Shown one piece after another: positions 34,263 through 44,576 of a stretch of DNA of 64,000 nt. Position 1 is the first letter of the stretch. Every line of letters starts with the position of its first letter. The notes under the pieces are model-generated. The model ran no database searches. It was given only the letters and a program-made list of their open reading frames with translations, and was not told where the DNA came from. The stretch covers positions 123,501-187,500 of the forward strand of contig JAFMOC010000072.1 of assembly GCA_019802505.1 (NCBI GenBank). The letters are read 5' to 3'. The stretch is from Corydoras sp. C115 (Eukaryota > Chordata > Actinopteri > Siluriformes > Callichthyidae). A program made the position numbers and the translations under genes.

Positions 34263-34479
34263 AATCATTTTTACATTTACATTTGGTCATTTTTTTGGAC
34301 GCTTTTATCCAAAACGACTTACAAGGTGAGCACAGGGTTCATCACAGCATCCCTGCAGTAATGAGGGTTAAGGGTCTCTCTCAAGGACTCACAATGGTAA
34401 CTTCAGTGGACCTGGGATTTGAACCCACAACCTTCAGACTGATAGCCAACACCCTGACCACTGAACTACCACTCCCACG
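34263..34479 (-). mobile_element. HpaI-like tRNA-derived SINE, full length
   Basis: On the minus strand: A box TGGTAGTTCAGTGG, B box GGGTTCAAATCCC, a body with CTTGAGAGAGACCCTTAACC, and the tail TAAGTCGTTTTGGATAAAAG with AAATGTAAATGTAAA. The tail is of RSg-1/L2 origin. Confidence 0.8.
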
Positions 34480-34520
34480 TGTACAAAATACAAAGTCTTA
34501 TAACATTGAAGATGGCATAA

Positions 34521-34560
34521 ATCCAGCCATTATCTTCCGCTTTATCCTCTACTAGGGTCG

Positions 34561-34607
<47 letters not shown>

Positions 34608-34803
34608 CCCCATGCCCATCCATGGGAGAATGTATTAGGCGCTAGGCAGATACACCCAGGACAGGACGTCAATCCATCACTGGGCACACACTCACTCACA
34701 CACAGTACGAATCCATGTTTTTGGACTGTGGGAGGAAACCCACACAGACACGGGGAGGACATGAGAGGAAAACATGCTAAACCACTATGTCACCGTGCCA
34801 CTC
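34521..34803 (-). mobile_element. SINE (DANA-like) with a 44-base G run
   Basis: G34562-G34605 is uninterrupted. The centre has a deletion (CAGTACGAATCC). Confidence 0.88.
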
Positions 34804-34823
34804 ACCCCCCCCCCCCCCATCTT

Positions 34824-35078
34824 TCCATCCATCCATCATCCGCTTAATCCTCTATTAGGGTCGCGGGGGGTTCCGCATGACCATCCAGGGGAGAAAGTTT
34901 CAGGCGCTGGGCAGATACACCCAGGACAGGACGGCAATCTATCACTGGGGAAACACTCACACAGACACACTCCATATGGGGCAATTTTGGAGAATTCAAT
35001 TGACCTTGATTTTGGACTCCGGGAGGAAACCCACATGGACACGGGGCAAATCTCCAGTGCTGAGCCACCTTGCCCCCC
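34824..35078 (-). mobile_element. SINE (DANA-like), truncated head
   Basis: Tail to centre with several deletions; ends GAGCCACCTTGCCCC. Confidence 0.85.
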
Positions 35079-35107
35079 CCTCTTGCTCCACGCATTGTCC
35101 ATGTCTT

Positions 35108-35395
35108 GTAGGACTTTGTAGTTCTACAGTTCCAGACTGTAGTCCATCTGTTTGTGTTCTACAGTACATACTGTGTACGTCCCCTTTACTCTGTTCTAAT
35201 GGTCAGAACCCCAATAGTACCCCCACAGAGCAGGGGTTATTGGGTTGGTGCATTATTGTATCCTATCCCAGCAGTGTGACTGAGGTGTTTAAATGAACAC
35301 CCCCTCACCACATCAGTGTCACTGCAGAACTGACCAGAAACAATCCACCACCCAAATGATACCTGTTCTGTGATGCTGCTGACCAATAACAGGTT
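35108..35395 (+). mobile_element. truncated copy of the long-TIR element seen at 31698
   Basis: Nearly identical to 31768-32063 but lacks 24 bp (CCTCCAGCAGCACTGCTGC...) between two AAC triplets, and lacks the outer inverted repeats. Confidence 0.75.
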
Positions 35396-35484
35396 AAAAT
35401 AAACATATTGGACACATGTCTTGTCCTTTGCACAGAATTCAAACAGCTTTTAAACACCGTTATAAATAATAGTTGACAGATTTC

Positions 35485-35534
35485 ATACAGAACTTTATAC
35501 GAAACTTGTACTTTATTTCTCTGAAATGTCTGTA

Positions 35535-35570
<36 letters not shown>

Positions 35571-38037
35571 AGAGAATACATCACAAGTTTAAGGCAGTTA
35601 TTGCACAGACTAGTCCGTAGGTTTCTAGAAAGCTGGGGAGATTCCCTTGTTCTCAGGTAAGGCACAAACGCCAAGTTCATGGTCCATACTTAGTATCTCG
35701 ATATACTGTAACGTAGTCAAACACTATTCAAATGCATCATGTATTTGGTCGTATAGGGATCACTAATAGTTATACATATACGCTGTAAAAACAGATCCGG
35801 TATCCAGTTAATGTACATGCATTGTCCACTGGCATCTACAAGATCCCATCCCATACTAAATAGACACTAGAACATCAAAACATTCTACAGAAGTGAAAAA
35901 ATATAGAATCTCTTAAAAAATACATACGTAGCAAGTACCCATCAGTGTATTATTAACCCAGAAGCTACGGGAATCCGCACAGTGGTTTCGATGTAGTGGT
36001 ACACTGGGGGTTTAACAATGGAAAAGGAGAAAGAAAAAAAAAACGGCTAAATTGGGATACTTCTACATATTATGCGCTGGCCTAAAGCGTGTTATTGATC
36101 GCTATATGATCCAGTAAACCCAGTGGCTCAAACCGGCTCTGAGAACGACGTGACATTTATTCACCACCTGAGAGACCTACACGAAGCGGACACTGATAGA
36201 ACACACTGAAATGATCGCAGGACTGAAACTGAAGACATTCCACAAAAGAAAAGCAAAAAAAACATTCTAACTGGCTTCAGCACTTGTGGGAAATTCTTAA
36301 ATAAAACTTGGAGAAGACCTTCTGCAGATCAACTGAATGGCAACCTATGAATACAGCGCTCATCATGGAGGAAAAAGAAGAAAAACAAAAGCAAACTAAA
36401 GGAACGTTGCATTTTGCTGAAAATGAAAGCGTTTGCAGTTAAACAGGCAAAGAATCGAGGGACAACTGAAGCATCAAATACTAATTCGACCGTTTGTGTC
36501 GTCGACAAAGCACCTGTTAACCAACATTCCATTACTCTCGACACACAAACCTCTTATTCATGAGCCTCAGTGACGCCTGCGCGGCCGGACCACTTCACTG
36601 ATACTCAGCCAGCCCATTTCCCAGCTCTGTACAAAGCACCGTTTTAGACCCCAGCATCACATCGGACGCTTCGTAGAGCGTCAGGATTCATATCCTCTAT
36701 ATCAAAGAAAAAAAAGAAAGCAAGACTAATACGAAAGATCAAATGAGACCCAAATAAAGACGCGGCTTTTAGCGTTAAATTGATCCGTGTAACATAAACC
36801 TGTGCGGTCTTACACCGTCAGCCCATCTCCAGAACTCACACACTCACATGCACACTGATAACTGTATGATCCATGGAATTGCACATAGAATCTGTTGACT
36901 GTAGGGTGTTTTGTAGTTCCGTGAGTGAATAAACAACCAGGAGAGGAGAAGCTAGTATGGGATGGAAGGCACATCTCGGAGGAAATCAATTTCCGGCTCC
37001 GACTGCTGCCTAATGGCACAGCGGGTCACTGCGGAGGCACCGTCAGCCTGAGCTATGGGCTCTGCAGTGCAATCAATCCCACCCCATCCGTCTCCCATCG
37101 CTGAAGCTCCTCACCACTCGAAGCTTTGTTCAACAATCCGAAAAGAAAAGGACTTCTGTTTACATTAAACTACTGAGAATCCATCAAATAAAGTGCAGTA
37201 ATAATGTAGGAGTGACCAAACATACAAAAACAAAAGGAGAATGTCTGGAAGTAGTGGTCCCGTTTACAGTGGTCTTAGGCTACTGGAATGAGGTATCAAA
37301 TAAACATACGAAGCTAGACTACACCACGGCTTAAGACTGAAGAGGAAGATCAGGTCCGTCTCCCATTTTGCAGAGTGACGATACGATATGCCACAGGACT
37401 CTTCCGGAATCCTACGTGGGAGAAGTCTACCATGCTACATGACTGTCTACTGATTGGCGCCTTCAGGCAAAGCAACAGAACTGTGGTTCTTAAATACATA
37501 CGAGCAAAATCTAAGGCATAACTGAGCAAGGCCTCCATTAGAACGTCTAAAATCCAGCATGTAGGCAAATGAAGCACGTCGGTGGCCGGAAGCGGCGAAT
37601 CCGGGATACGTCGTTGGTACGGAAGGCTGAAAACACCCAGAGGAAAACCTGCGGTGGTGGAACTTCACCTGCATCGGGGCCGACTGTCGACAGGTCATTC
37701 TGGAGAACTGTGCGGAAATGATAGAAAGGACCCTGAAGGAAACGCATGTAGTGAACATTTTCGTAGTTGTTTTAAAAAGAAATGTCTTGATAGTTTAAAA
37801 AACGGCCGTTTCAACCTTACACAGTTCACGTCTGTGCATCTCGTACACGGGTTTATTCAGCTGGTGGTCCAGCAACCGTTCGATAAAACCATGACAACTG
37901 GTGGTGGTCTTTACGTCACATTACTCAGCAATTTTCTCCCAGGATAGAAGACCAGGACAAGCAGACCTGCAGAGGCTTATGTACTGAACAGGTCGAAAAG
38001 GACGTCCTTTAGTCAGTTTGTTGGCATTTCCACGCCT
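35485..38037 (-). other. tgif2: tgif2 3' untranslated region
   Basis: On the minus strand, 2.5 kb of low-repeat sequence follows the tgif2 stop. It contains no SINE, unlike the surroundings. An AATAAA polyadenylation signal (35517-35512 on the minus strand) gives a probable cleavage site near 35485-35500. A 42-base homopolymer (A on plus, T in the transcript) lies at 35536-35577, close to the 3' end. The lack of SINEs over 2.5 kb in such a repeat-rich window suggests selection against insertions. Confidence 0.6.
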
Positions 38038-38946
38038 TTAATTGACCGTCTCCCGCACTGCATGTAGTGTGTGCTGCGAGCTCCAGGTGTGCGTAACGCC
38101 GCTCGGGGGTGGACTGGTGGGTCGGACGACACTCCACACGCCGTTCGGTTGGAAATTCATAGAGCCGGCGACTCTGTGGGGCACCACCGCCAGACTAACA
38201 CCAGCTTCACTGGAAGGGAGCACTGTGGGTGAGGCGTTCAGGACCGGGACGGACACCGGGAGGACAGCCTTCTCATGCATGCTTGGGGTACACTCCGTCT
38301 TAGCGCTGGAGTTTGTTTTCTCGGCGCCCTTCTCCGGCTCCGGGGTTGCGTTGAGCCCATCTGCTGAGGAAGCGCAGGACGCGGTGGCTGGAGGTTTCTG
38401 CTGCTCTTTGGGTTTTTGGTTTTCCTGTTCAGCTGCTCGCTGTAGCGCTGCATCCACGAGCAACTTGAGGTCGCTGAAGTCATGCGGGCAGAGCTCGGGG
38501 GGAGTCGGGGGCGGAGTGTTGAACAGCACCACGGTAGGAGTCACACTTCCCAAGCTGCAAGAGGAGGAGCTGGGAACGGTGGTAAGGCCAGGAGATCCAG
38601 TCACACTTTCTTTCTTTATTAAGCCGCGAGTGTCCATCTGCATGAGCGTCTGCACCCCTCCATCGCGACTCAAGCTTGAGCCCATCAAACAGCCAGCCCC
38701 TGTCAAAATGGCCGTGGCCGTGTTACCCAGCACGCTCAGGTCCAGTGTAGGGGCGGGGCGAATGACAGAGGGGCGGAGGGTGCTGATGGTGGGAGGAGGG
38801 GGGTGCTCTGGGGACGCAGAGCCAACTGACCTACTGTCGGCTTTGCCGGCACGGCGGGAGATGGTGAACTGAGTCGGATCTTTCCCGTCTTTCCTGAGCA
38901 GTTCAGGAAGCAGTCGTCGTCTCGCGTTAATGAACCAGTTACAAAT
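38038..38946 (-). CDS. tgif2: TGIF2-type homeobox protein, last coding exon
   Basis: TGIF proteins are TALE homeodomain repressors that bind TGTCA and block retinoid and TGF-beta/SMAD responses. Acceptor tcttttag at 38948-38947. The exon is in phase 0 and starts ICNWFINARRRLLPELLRKD, then GKDPTQFTISRRAGKADSR. This is helix 3 of the homeodomain with the TALE-specific WFINARRR and the flanking LL(P)xLLRKDGKDP block. Further on, LFNTPPPTPPE followed by DFSDLKLLVDAALQRAAEQE matches the conserved C-terminal repression region. ALQRAAE is the TGIF2 form (TGIF1 has ALKRAAE). About 135 further residues follow that are not in human TGIF2, rich in Ser, Pro and Ala. Stop TAA at 38040-38038. The full product would be about 394 residues, against 237 for human TGIF2. 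Confidence 0.92.
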   Translation of the reverse strand: MCNWFINARRRLLPELLRKDGKDPTQFTISRRAGKADSRSVGSASPEHPPPPTISTLRPSVIRPAPTLDLSVLGNTATAILTGAGCLMGSSLSRDGGVQTLMQMDTRGLIKKESVTGSPGLTTVPSSSSCSLGSVTPTVVLFNTPPPTPPELCPHDFSDLKLLVDAALQRAAEQENQKPKEQQKPPATASCASSADGLNATPEPEKGAEKTNSSAKTECTPSMHEKAVLPVSVPVLNASPTVLPSSEAGVSLAVVPHRVAGSMNFQPNGVWSVVRPTSPPPSGVTHTWSSQHTLHAVRETVN

Positions 38947-39063
38947 CTAAAAGACAAAAAGCACAGGTCTCAGAGAGGTCACAAACCACCAATTTAAAAT
39001 CAAAACGTGTTACAGCTGTAGAGCAAGCACTGAAAATAAATGGAAGTAACAAGGAATAAGTCA

Positions 39064-39300
39064 GGGAGGCAGGGTGGTTCGCACGTTCAGCGCTGGGGAT
39101 CCAGGTTAGAATGCCTATTTTGGTGGAGTTTTCATGTTCTCCACCGTGTCTGTGTGGGTTGTCTAAAAACATGGATTCAAGGTAAATTAGCTGCTCTAAA
39201 TTGCCCCAATATATAGTTTGTGTGTGAGGTGTTGGGGAATGTGTGCTCTGCAATGGATTGACACCCTGTCCTAAGTGTATATGCTGAGTGCTCAAAACGT
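39064..39300 (+). mobile_element. SINE (DANA-like), diverged, in tgif2 intron 2
   Basis: Head to 3' part; runs into (TA)n at 39303. Confidence 0.82.
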
Positions 39301-39301
39301 T

Positions 39302-39302
<1 letters not shown>

Positions 39303-39387
<85 letters not shown>

Positions 39388-39450
39388 CATACACACACAC
39401 ACACATACACATATACATACATAAACACACACACACACGTACATATATTT
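39303..39450 (+). repeat. (TA)n/(CA)n microsatellite in tgif2 intron 2
   Basis: About 40 TA units, then mixed CATACA and CA. Confidence 0.95.
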
Positions 39451-39545
39451 ATATATATTTTTCATTTCAAATAAATAAAATAAATGTCTGATTCATAAAT
39501 TTGTTGCATTTGCCAAAACATGTTTAGTTATTAGGAATAGCTGTT

Positions 39546-39750
39546 CACTCGTTATCTTCCACCTTATCCGCTACTATGGTCCCCCTTGCCCACCCAGAGG
39601 AGAACATTTCAGGGGCTGGGCAGATACACCCAGGACAGAAAACCCATGTGGACAAGGAGAGAACGTGGAAACTCCACCCAGATTGGGATTCGAATCTACA
39701 TCCCCAGCAGTGAGAGGAGAACGTGTTAATCACTAAGCCACCATCGCAGT
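39546..39750 (-). mobile_element. SINE (DANA-like), with a large centre deletion
   Basis: Tail part joins the head part at CAGGACAGAAAACCC. Confidence 0.82.
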
Positions 39751-40769
39751 TTATATTAATCTGTATTTCCATTTATGATATGTTGTATAAAATAAACGAT
39801 TTATTAATACATACACATTAATACGAATGTGAAGCGGTCAGAGGTCTGTGTTATTATCAGTAATGTCACGGCTGGACAAATGGTTCAGCCAATGAGATTT
39901 AAGGACCAGAACTCCGTGTTTTTACCACCCCTATATTGCATTTTCTCTGTGTCTGGTAAAAAGTTTGCAAATGCCATTTCACCCACTTCCCCGTTATGCT
40001 ATTAAGCTGAAACTTTGCACAATTGTTCATCGTCGATGACAAAACACGAATCAAGTAAAAAAAAAAATGACCAATTAATTAACTAATTAGTGGTAATTCA
40101 TTAATTCTGTTTTTTTAATGGATAAATTGTCCAATTTCTACAAAGTTTTATACTTCACAAGCAGAATTAATTTAGGATAGTCATTTAACATGATAAAGGG
40201 GTGGTTTTTAAAAAATATTTCTTTTCGTTTTTGCTTGTTTAAAACTAACACAAACAGACCAAATCTAGATGCTGATGTTTAAAAACAGCAACAAGCCTCT
40301 TTAAGTAAGATGTCCGGTCAGGGGCTGGCATAAGGCAAAAATTGCTTTACTGAATGGTTATACAAAATGTTTGGTGGTGCTGCTTGCCTTTTTAACACCA
40401 GTGGACCACTAAAAGTAAAAAAAATAATAATAATAATTAAAAAAATATACAAATATATATTTTTATATTTTAAACACAAACACATTTAACAGTGTTTACA
40501 GTTGCACCTCATTATGTCATTGTGTGTAAGGTCTCGGGTATCTGCACACCACCCAGTGTCCAAACTGTGAACTACAGGCATTAAAACTGCTTCTTTTAAT
40601 GGAGGGAAGGGAAATGGACAGACTTGCTGAGCCCAGTCCCTCAGTGTCTGCATTCCTGCACAATGACAGCACAGAGGACCTAGTGGTCAATCAATGACAG
40701 ATCTCAGGTTTCTTTTGTTTCTGCTGATGGGTCTAAAGCAGCTAAAACCTGTGCATTATAGAATAAACA
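39751..40769. other. tgif2 intron 2 sequence, nothing recognised
   Basis: AT-rich. TGTGTCTGGTAAAAAGTTTGCAAATGC near 39950 recurs at 55425-55455 with about 150 bp of similar sequence after it, so an unnamed old dispersed repeat is likely in both. Confidence 0.5.
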
Positions 40770-40832
40770 TCAGAAAAACAATCTGATTAGTGTGTGTGTG
40801 TGGAAGCCAGAAGTGGGCACTATGCAGCTTAC

Positions 40833-41089
40833 CTGTGATATGGAGAGATTAGTTTGACCTGACAGACTAAGCTTCTCTTGCTCAGACGGATAGGCGTTCA
40901 GTCGATGCTCATATAACCAGCTTTTAAGAATCTGGACAGATTCTTTAGGCAGGTTTCCCCGACGGCGACGCTTGGCAGAAGCTCCACGGCCGCTGGTTGA
41001 AAGATTAAGTGGGTAAGCCTCATCCTCGTAGGGGTCACTATCTGACATGGCGGAAAACTCTGTCTCACCGCCATGCTCCTCTTCAAAGA
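40833..41089 (-). CDS. tgif2: TGIF2-type homeobox protein, coding exon 2 (homeodomain helices 1-2)
   Basis: Acceptor tttcctcag at 41091-41090, donor TCACAG|gtaagc at 40832-40831; 257 nt. The product reads VFEEEHGGETEFSAMSDSD, then PYEDEAYPLNLSTSGRGASA and KRRRRGNLPKESVQILKSW, with LYEHRLNAYPSEQEKLSLSG and QTNLSISQ. The Ala-Tyr-Pro of the three-residue TALE loop is present. EKLSLSGQTNLS is diagnostic for TGIF2 (TGIF1: EKALLSQQTHLS). PLNLS, about residues 33-37, matches a CtBP-binding motif. The internal Met of MSDSD corresponds to the human TGIF2 start, so translation could begin there (41048-41046) or at the exon 1 ATG. Confidence 0.94.
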
Positions 41090-42289
41090 CTGAGGAAAAA
41101 CAACAAACTGTGTTGGGTACAAATAAAAACAGCGCTGAAATTGACAACATATCCACACAAGTCTGACATCCTTTTGGGTGGGAGTGTGATGTTTTTTTTT
41201 CCCCCCAAGGATGGATCTACACCAGTGGGCAGCAGACTTTAATGGTTTCCTGCCTCAAACGCTCCCAGTTCAACCCAGCTGAGGTTTGCTAATTGGCTAT
41301 TTATTTGGTTTAATCATGTGTGTGAGGAGCAGAAAACACCAAAATGTAAACGAGAGTTGTACTTGGGCTCAAGATTTACATCTACTATTTCATGAACTTT
41401 TAACGAAAAAATATCAGTTTAGGAGATACAGAGAAATATGCTCCAACACATCAACATGCTTGACTGATAAGGGGAATTCCAACTTTGACCAAATATTGTG
41501 GCAGTCAAGGCCTGGTGATGACTTCACATAATATTTACCAGTTAACTCCAAACAATGATAACACACACACTAAATAAAAGTATAAAAAAATAACAGTGAA
41601 AATGTTCGGTTTAAAAGAGTCAACAAACATAACGTTAGAAAGTCCGGGGTAACCCGTCTATTTTTATTTTTAATCACGCGCCTAATTTTCTGCAAATCAT
41701 TAACTTGTCAGCAAAGCCTTCAAACTAGATGTTTTTAAAAAGCCACTCGGTGAATGAATAAATAGGTTTCTAAAGTTCCTACTTCAGCTAAACGTGCTGA
41801 ATGCCCCACCGAGGAAAAAAAGAAAAAGAACACCAAAGCAGGCATCTTAAAGAGCAGCCAATGATTAGCCAAGTCATGGCCTCGTCAGATGAGGAGTAGC
41901 AGGAGTGAAGCTGGATGTCCTTTAATTTCCTCCCTTTCATCCCCCTACGTCTCCGCTCCGTTCCATTCACCACACAAGCTGGGAAATATGCTGCACGCTT
42001 TCGAAAACTTGGAACAAGCTCAAAGGACCGAGGAGCTGGATTGTAATCCGTGCGCAAACACTTTATTAACTTTTCGTTTGGGCCAGGGTTCAAGACACTT
42101 AAGGAAAACTCCAGAAGAAGAACTATTTAAATAAGGATATACACCGTTACCCTTTTTGTTTTAATACTGTGAAACAAAACACCATAAGGGTCACTATAAA
42201 ATAGCTGTGATTTTAATGGAAATATATAAGGTAGGCTGGATAACAGCTCTGTGGCTTATTAACAAGTTCAGGATTAGTATGTTATATTT

Positions 42290-42482
42290 ACACATCTTTT
42301 TAACAAATACCTGTTGTATGTATGTTATATTTAAATTATAAAAAGGGGGGGGCAGCATCATATAAGGATCAGGTTTAATAATTGTACAGTATAGTTGGTT
42401 TTCTTCATAACTACTGACTTGTGACGAACTCATTTGTAAGTCGCTTTGGATAAAAGTGTCTGCTAAATGACTAAATGTAAAT
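42290..42482 (+). mobile_element. LINE (L2/RSg-1 type) 3' end, second copy
   Basis: A frame with THLFNKYL, the GGGGGGGCAGC block, and the tail AAGTCGCTTTGGATAAAAGT with CTAAATGACTAAATGTAAA. Colinear with 22120-22318. Confidence 0.68.
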
Positions 42483-43269
42483 TACAATAAAAGAGTCAGA
42501 AGCCAAATTCAACTATTAAATAAAGGAGAGGTAAGAATGCAACCACGTGAATGACTCCATGACATGCAAGATGGTCATTGTGGGATTAGTCCGTTTTCAA
42601 GGGTTTTAAAATGATTAAAACAAGCCAAAAGTTAGTTAGCCAAGTATTAAAACCTTTGTAACAGTGTGGTGAAGACCCCAGCCGAACAATCTCTCCAAGA
42701 CAAGGAAAGGACTAACGTTACTAGCTGAGCTACTTGTTGACATTCAGACTCCTGACAGCATGTCGCCCGTGTGGACAGATATTTACTGAATTAAACAGCT
42801 AAAACGTGAGGACTTTACACAGATTTAGCGCAGTCGCAAACTCCGAAGCTGCTTTAGTGCGCAATGGCGCAGAAATGCGCTAAAGGGTGGTTGGTTTCTG
42901 TCTGGTGTAACCCGAAGCCACGGGGGCAGACAGAAATGTGGCAGTTCCTGAGTTGCTCTGTAACAAAGGAGCGTGTGTACGCTGTCCATCTGAGGGCTGA
43001 GGGCTTTTAGTGGTTCCTCAGACTGACAAAGCTGGCGACCCCCACTCCCCACGTTTACTATCCATCCCCGCCTGCGGACTTGATTGACTTCTGTTGTTCG
43101 GGGGGGGGGAACTAACTAACGCAGTGAGTTTCAGAAGCAGAATACTTTAGTAATCGCGAGATTGTAAAAAAAAAAAAAACTGCCATTTCAGATTAATAAA
43201 GTATAAAGTATTCTGAAACTAACTGCGTGTGGAGGGAAACTCGATGCACCGCGCTTACAATGTGGTCTA

Positions 43270-43270
43270 T

Positions 43271-43349
<79 letters not shown>

Positions 43350-43420
43350 CTCAGACTAACAATCTCTATAAGACAAGCAAAGGACTAACATTACTACTTG
43401 TTGACAAGTTTGACTCTTCA

Positions 43421-43474
<54 letters not shown>
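43270..43474 (+). repeat. two (TA)n microsatellites flanking 80 bp
   Basis: TA at 43274-43341 and at 43424-43473. Located in tgif2 intron 1, near the CpG island. Confidence 0.96.
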
Positions 43475-43479
<5 letters not shown>

Positions 43480-43739
43480 TGAATAATGTTTAAAAATGTA
43501 TTTACTTTTTTTAAGTACTGATCCAGAACACCAGAACATGAGCACTAACTGTACTGGATTCAGACAGATGAGGGGAACGTCAGGCCCAGAGCTCCTGAAA
43601 CACTGAACTAACTGAACTGAGATCTGTAATGGTCTCCGTGCAAATAAAGCAGCCGGAATTCCCCACGGATGCAAATGCAGCTTCGTTTATGCAAATGCAG
43701 CGTGTGGTATGGTTTAATTTGTGCCTGGTGATGATTGCA

Positions 43740-44570
43740 AACAACTTTAAGGGTCGCAAAGCGTCCAAACTTCAGCGCGCTGCCGACGTGTGCGCAGAAA
43801 AAAGCCCCGGACGCGGACAAAAGAAGAGGAAAAGTACAGCGAGCCGCCGCCGTCCGCACGCCTCAGGTTCGGCCGCGGCGGCGGGATTCTGTGGCCCCGC
43901 CGGTCCGCGTGTGCGACGCGGCGGTTCGGGAGCAGACGGCTCGGCGGCGGCGGCGGCGGGTCGGAGCGAGTGTGCGGCAGATGGACAGCACGCCGAGCGC
44001 ACTAGCTTTAGCGTTAGCCGCTAGAATTCAAACACAAACACACGCCGCAGCGACGCTGACAAAACAACAGCCCGCATTCCGGTCCGAACCCCCCGCCTCA
44101 CAACTGCTCGAGCCGGGGAGCGCCTCCGAGCCGCGGGACGGTGCTTTACCTCTTTTGGCGGACTTCATGCTGGGCTGCGGTTGGAGGAGCAGCTTTTGGA
44201 AGTTCCTCGGAGAAGAAAAGCGTGCTTCCACAAAGCGGTGACACAACAACGGGATCGGCTGGCTCGCTCGCTGGCTCGCTGGCGTCTCCTCCTCTCGGTT
44301 AAGCGGAGGCGCTCTCAGCCCGCGGCGCTTCTGCTAACGGCTCCGGGCTCGGCGGGACGACGCTGTGGGGCTGTGCTCGGCTCCGCCGCACTTCTCGCTC
44401 ATGTTATTAAAAACGTGTGAAATCGTGTTGACAAACGCGTCCCGCTTTTACCTGCACTGCCTCCGCTCACCAGCGCGCTGTGACAGAGCCGCGGGCCCGC
44501 CCCCGCGCCGCCGCCGCCGCCAATCACAGCGCCCGGATCCCCCTGTCATCATTCGCTAATGAGTCGCAGG
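43740..44570 (-). promoter_or_regulatory. tgif2: CpG island promoter of tgif2
   Basis: Very high CG dinucleotide density in an otherwise AT-rich window. It covers exon 1 and its upstream side. Near the upstream end (44,495-44,530) it holds GC boxes (cccgcccccgc) and a CCAAT box, followed by (GCC)n. Large open frames on both strands (for example 43629-44241) come from the base composition and have no family resemblance. The upstream edge stops abruptly at the ACTAT/ACTCT satellite. Confidence 0.8.
44150..44168 (-). CDS. tgif2: TGIF2-type homeobox protein, coding exon 1 (MKSAKR)
   Basis: On the minus strand, ATG at 44168-44166 begins six codons MKSAKR and one extra base, ending at donor AAAAGAG|gtaaag (44149-44148). 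The phase joins exon 2 exactly, giving MKSAKRVFEEEHGG. TGIF1 isoforms start similarly (MKGKKG / MKSKKR) from a short first coding exon, so this organisation is ancestral to the family. The exon lies inside the CpG island. The alternative start is the MSDSD methionine in exon 2. Intron 1 runs 41090-44149. Confidence 0.8.
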
Positions 44571-44576
44571 CCTCGT

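Noticed and set aside
43629..44241. Arg/Ala-rich frames up to 168 residues on the plus strand
   Set aside because: Produced by the CpG island base composition. They overlap the tgif2 promoter and exon 1, and no family is recognisable.
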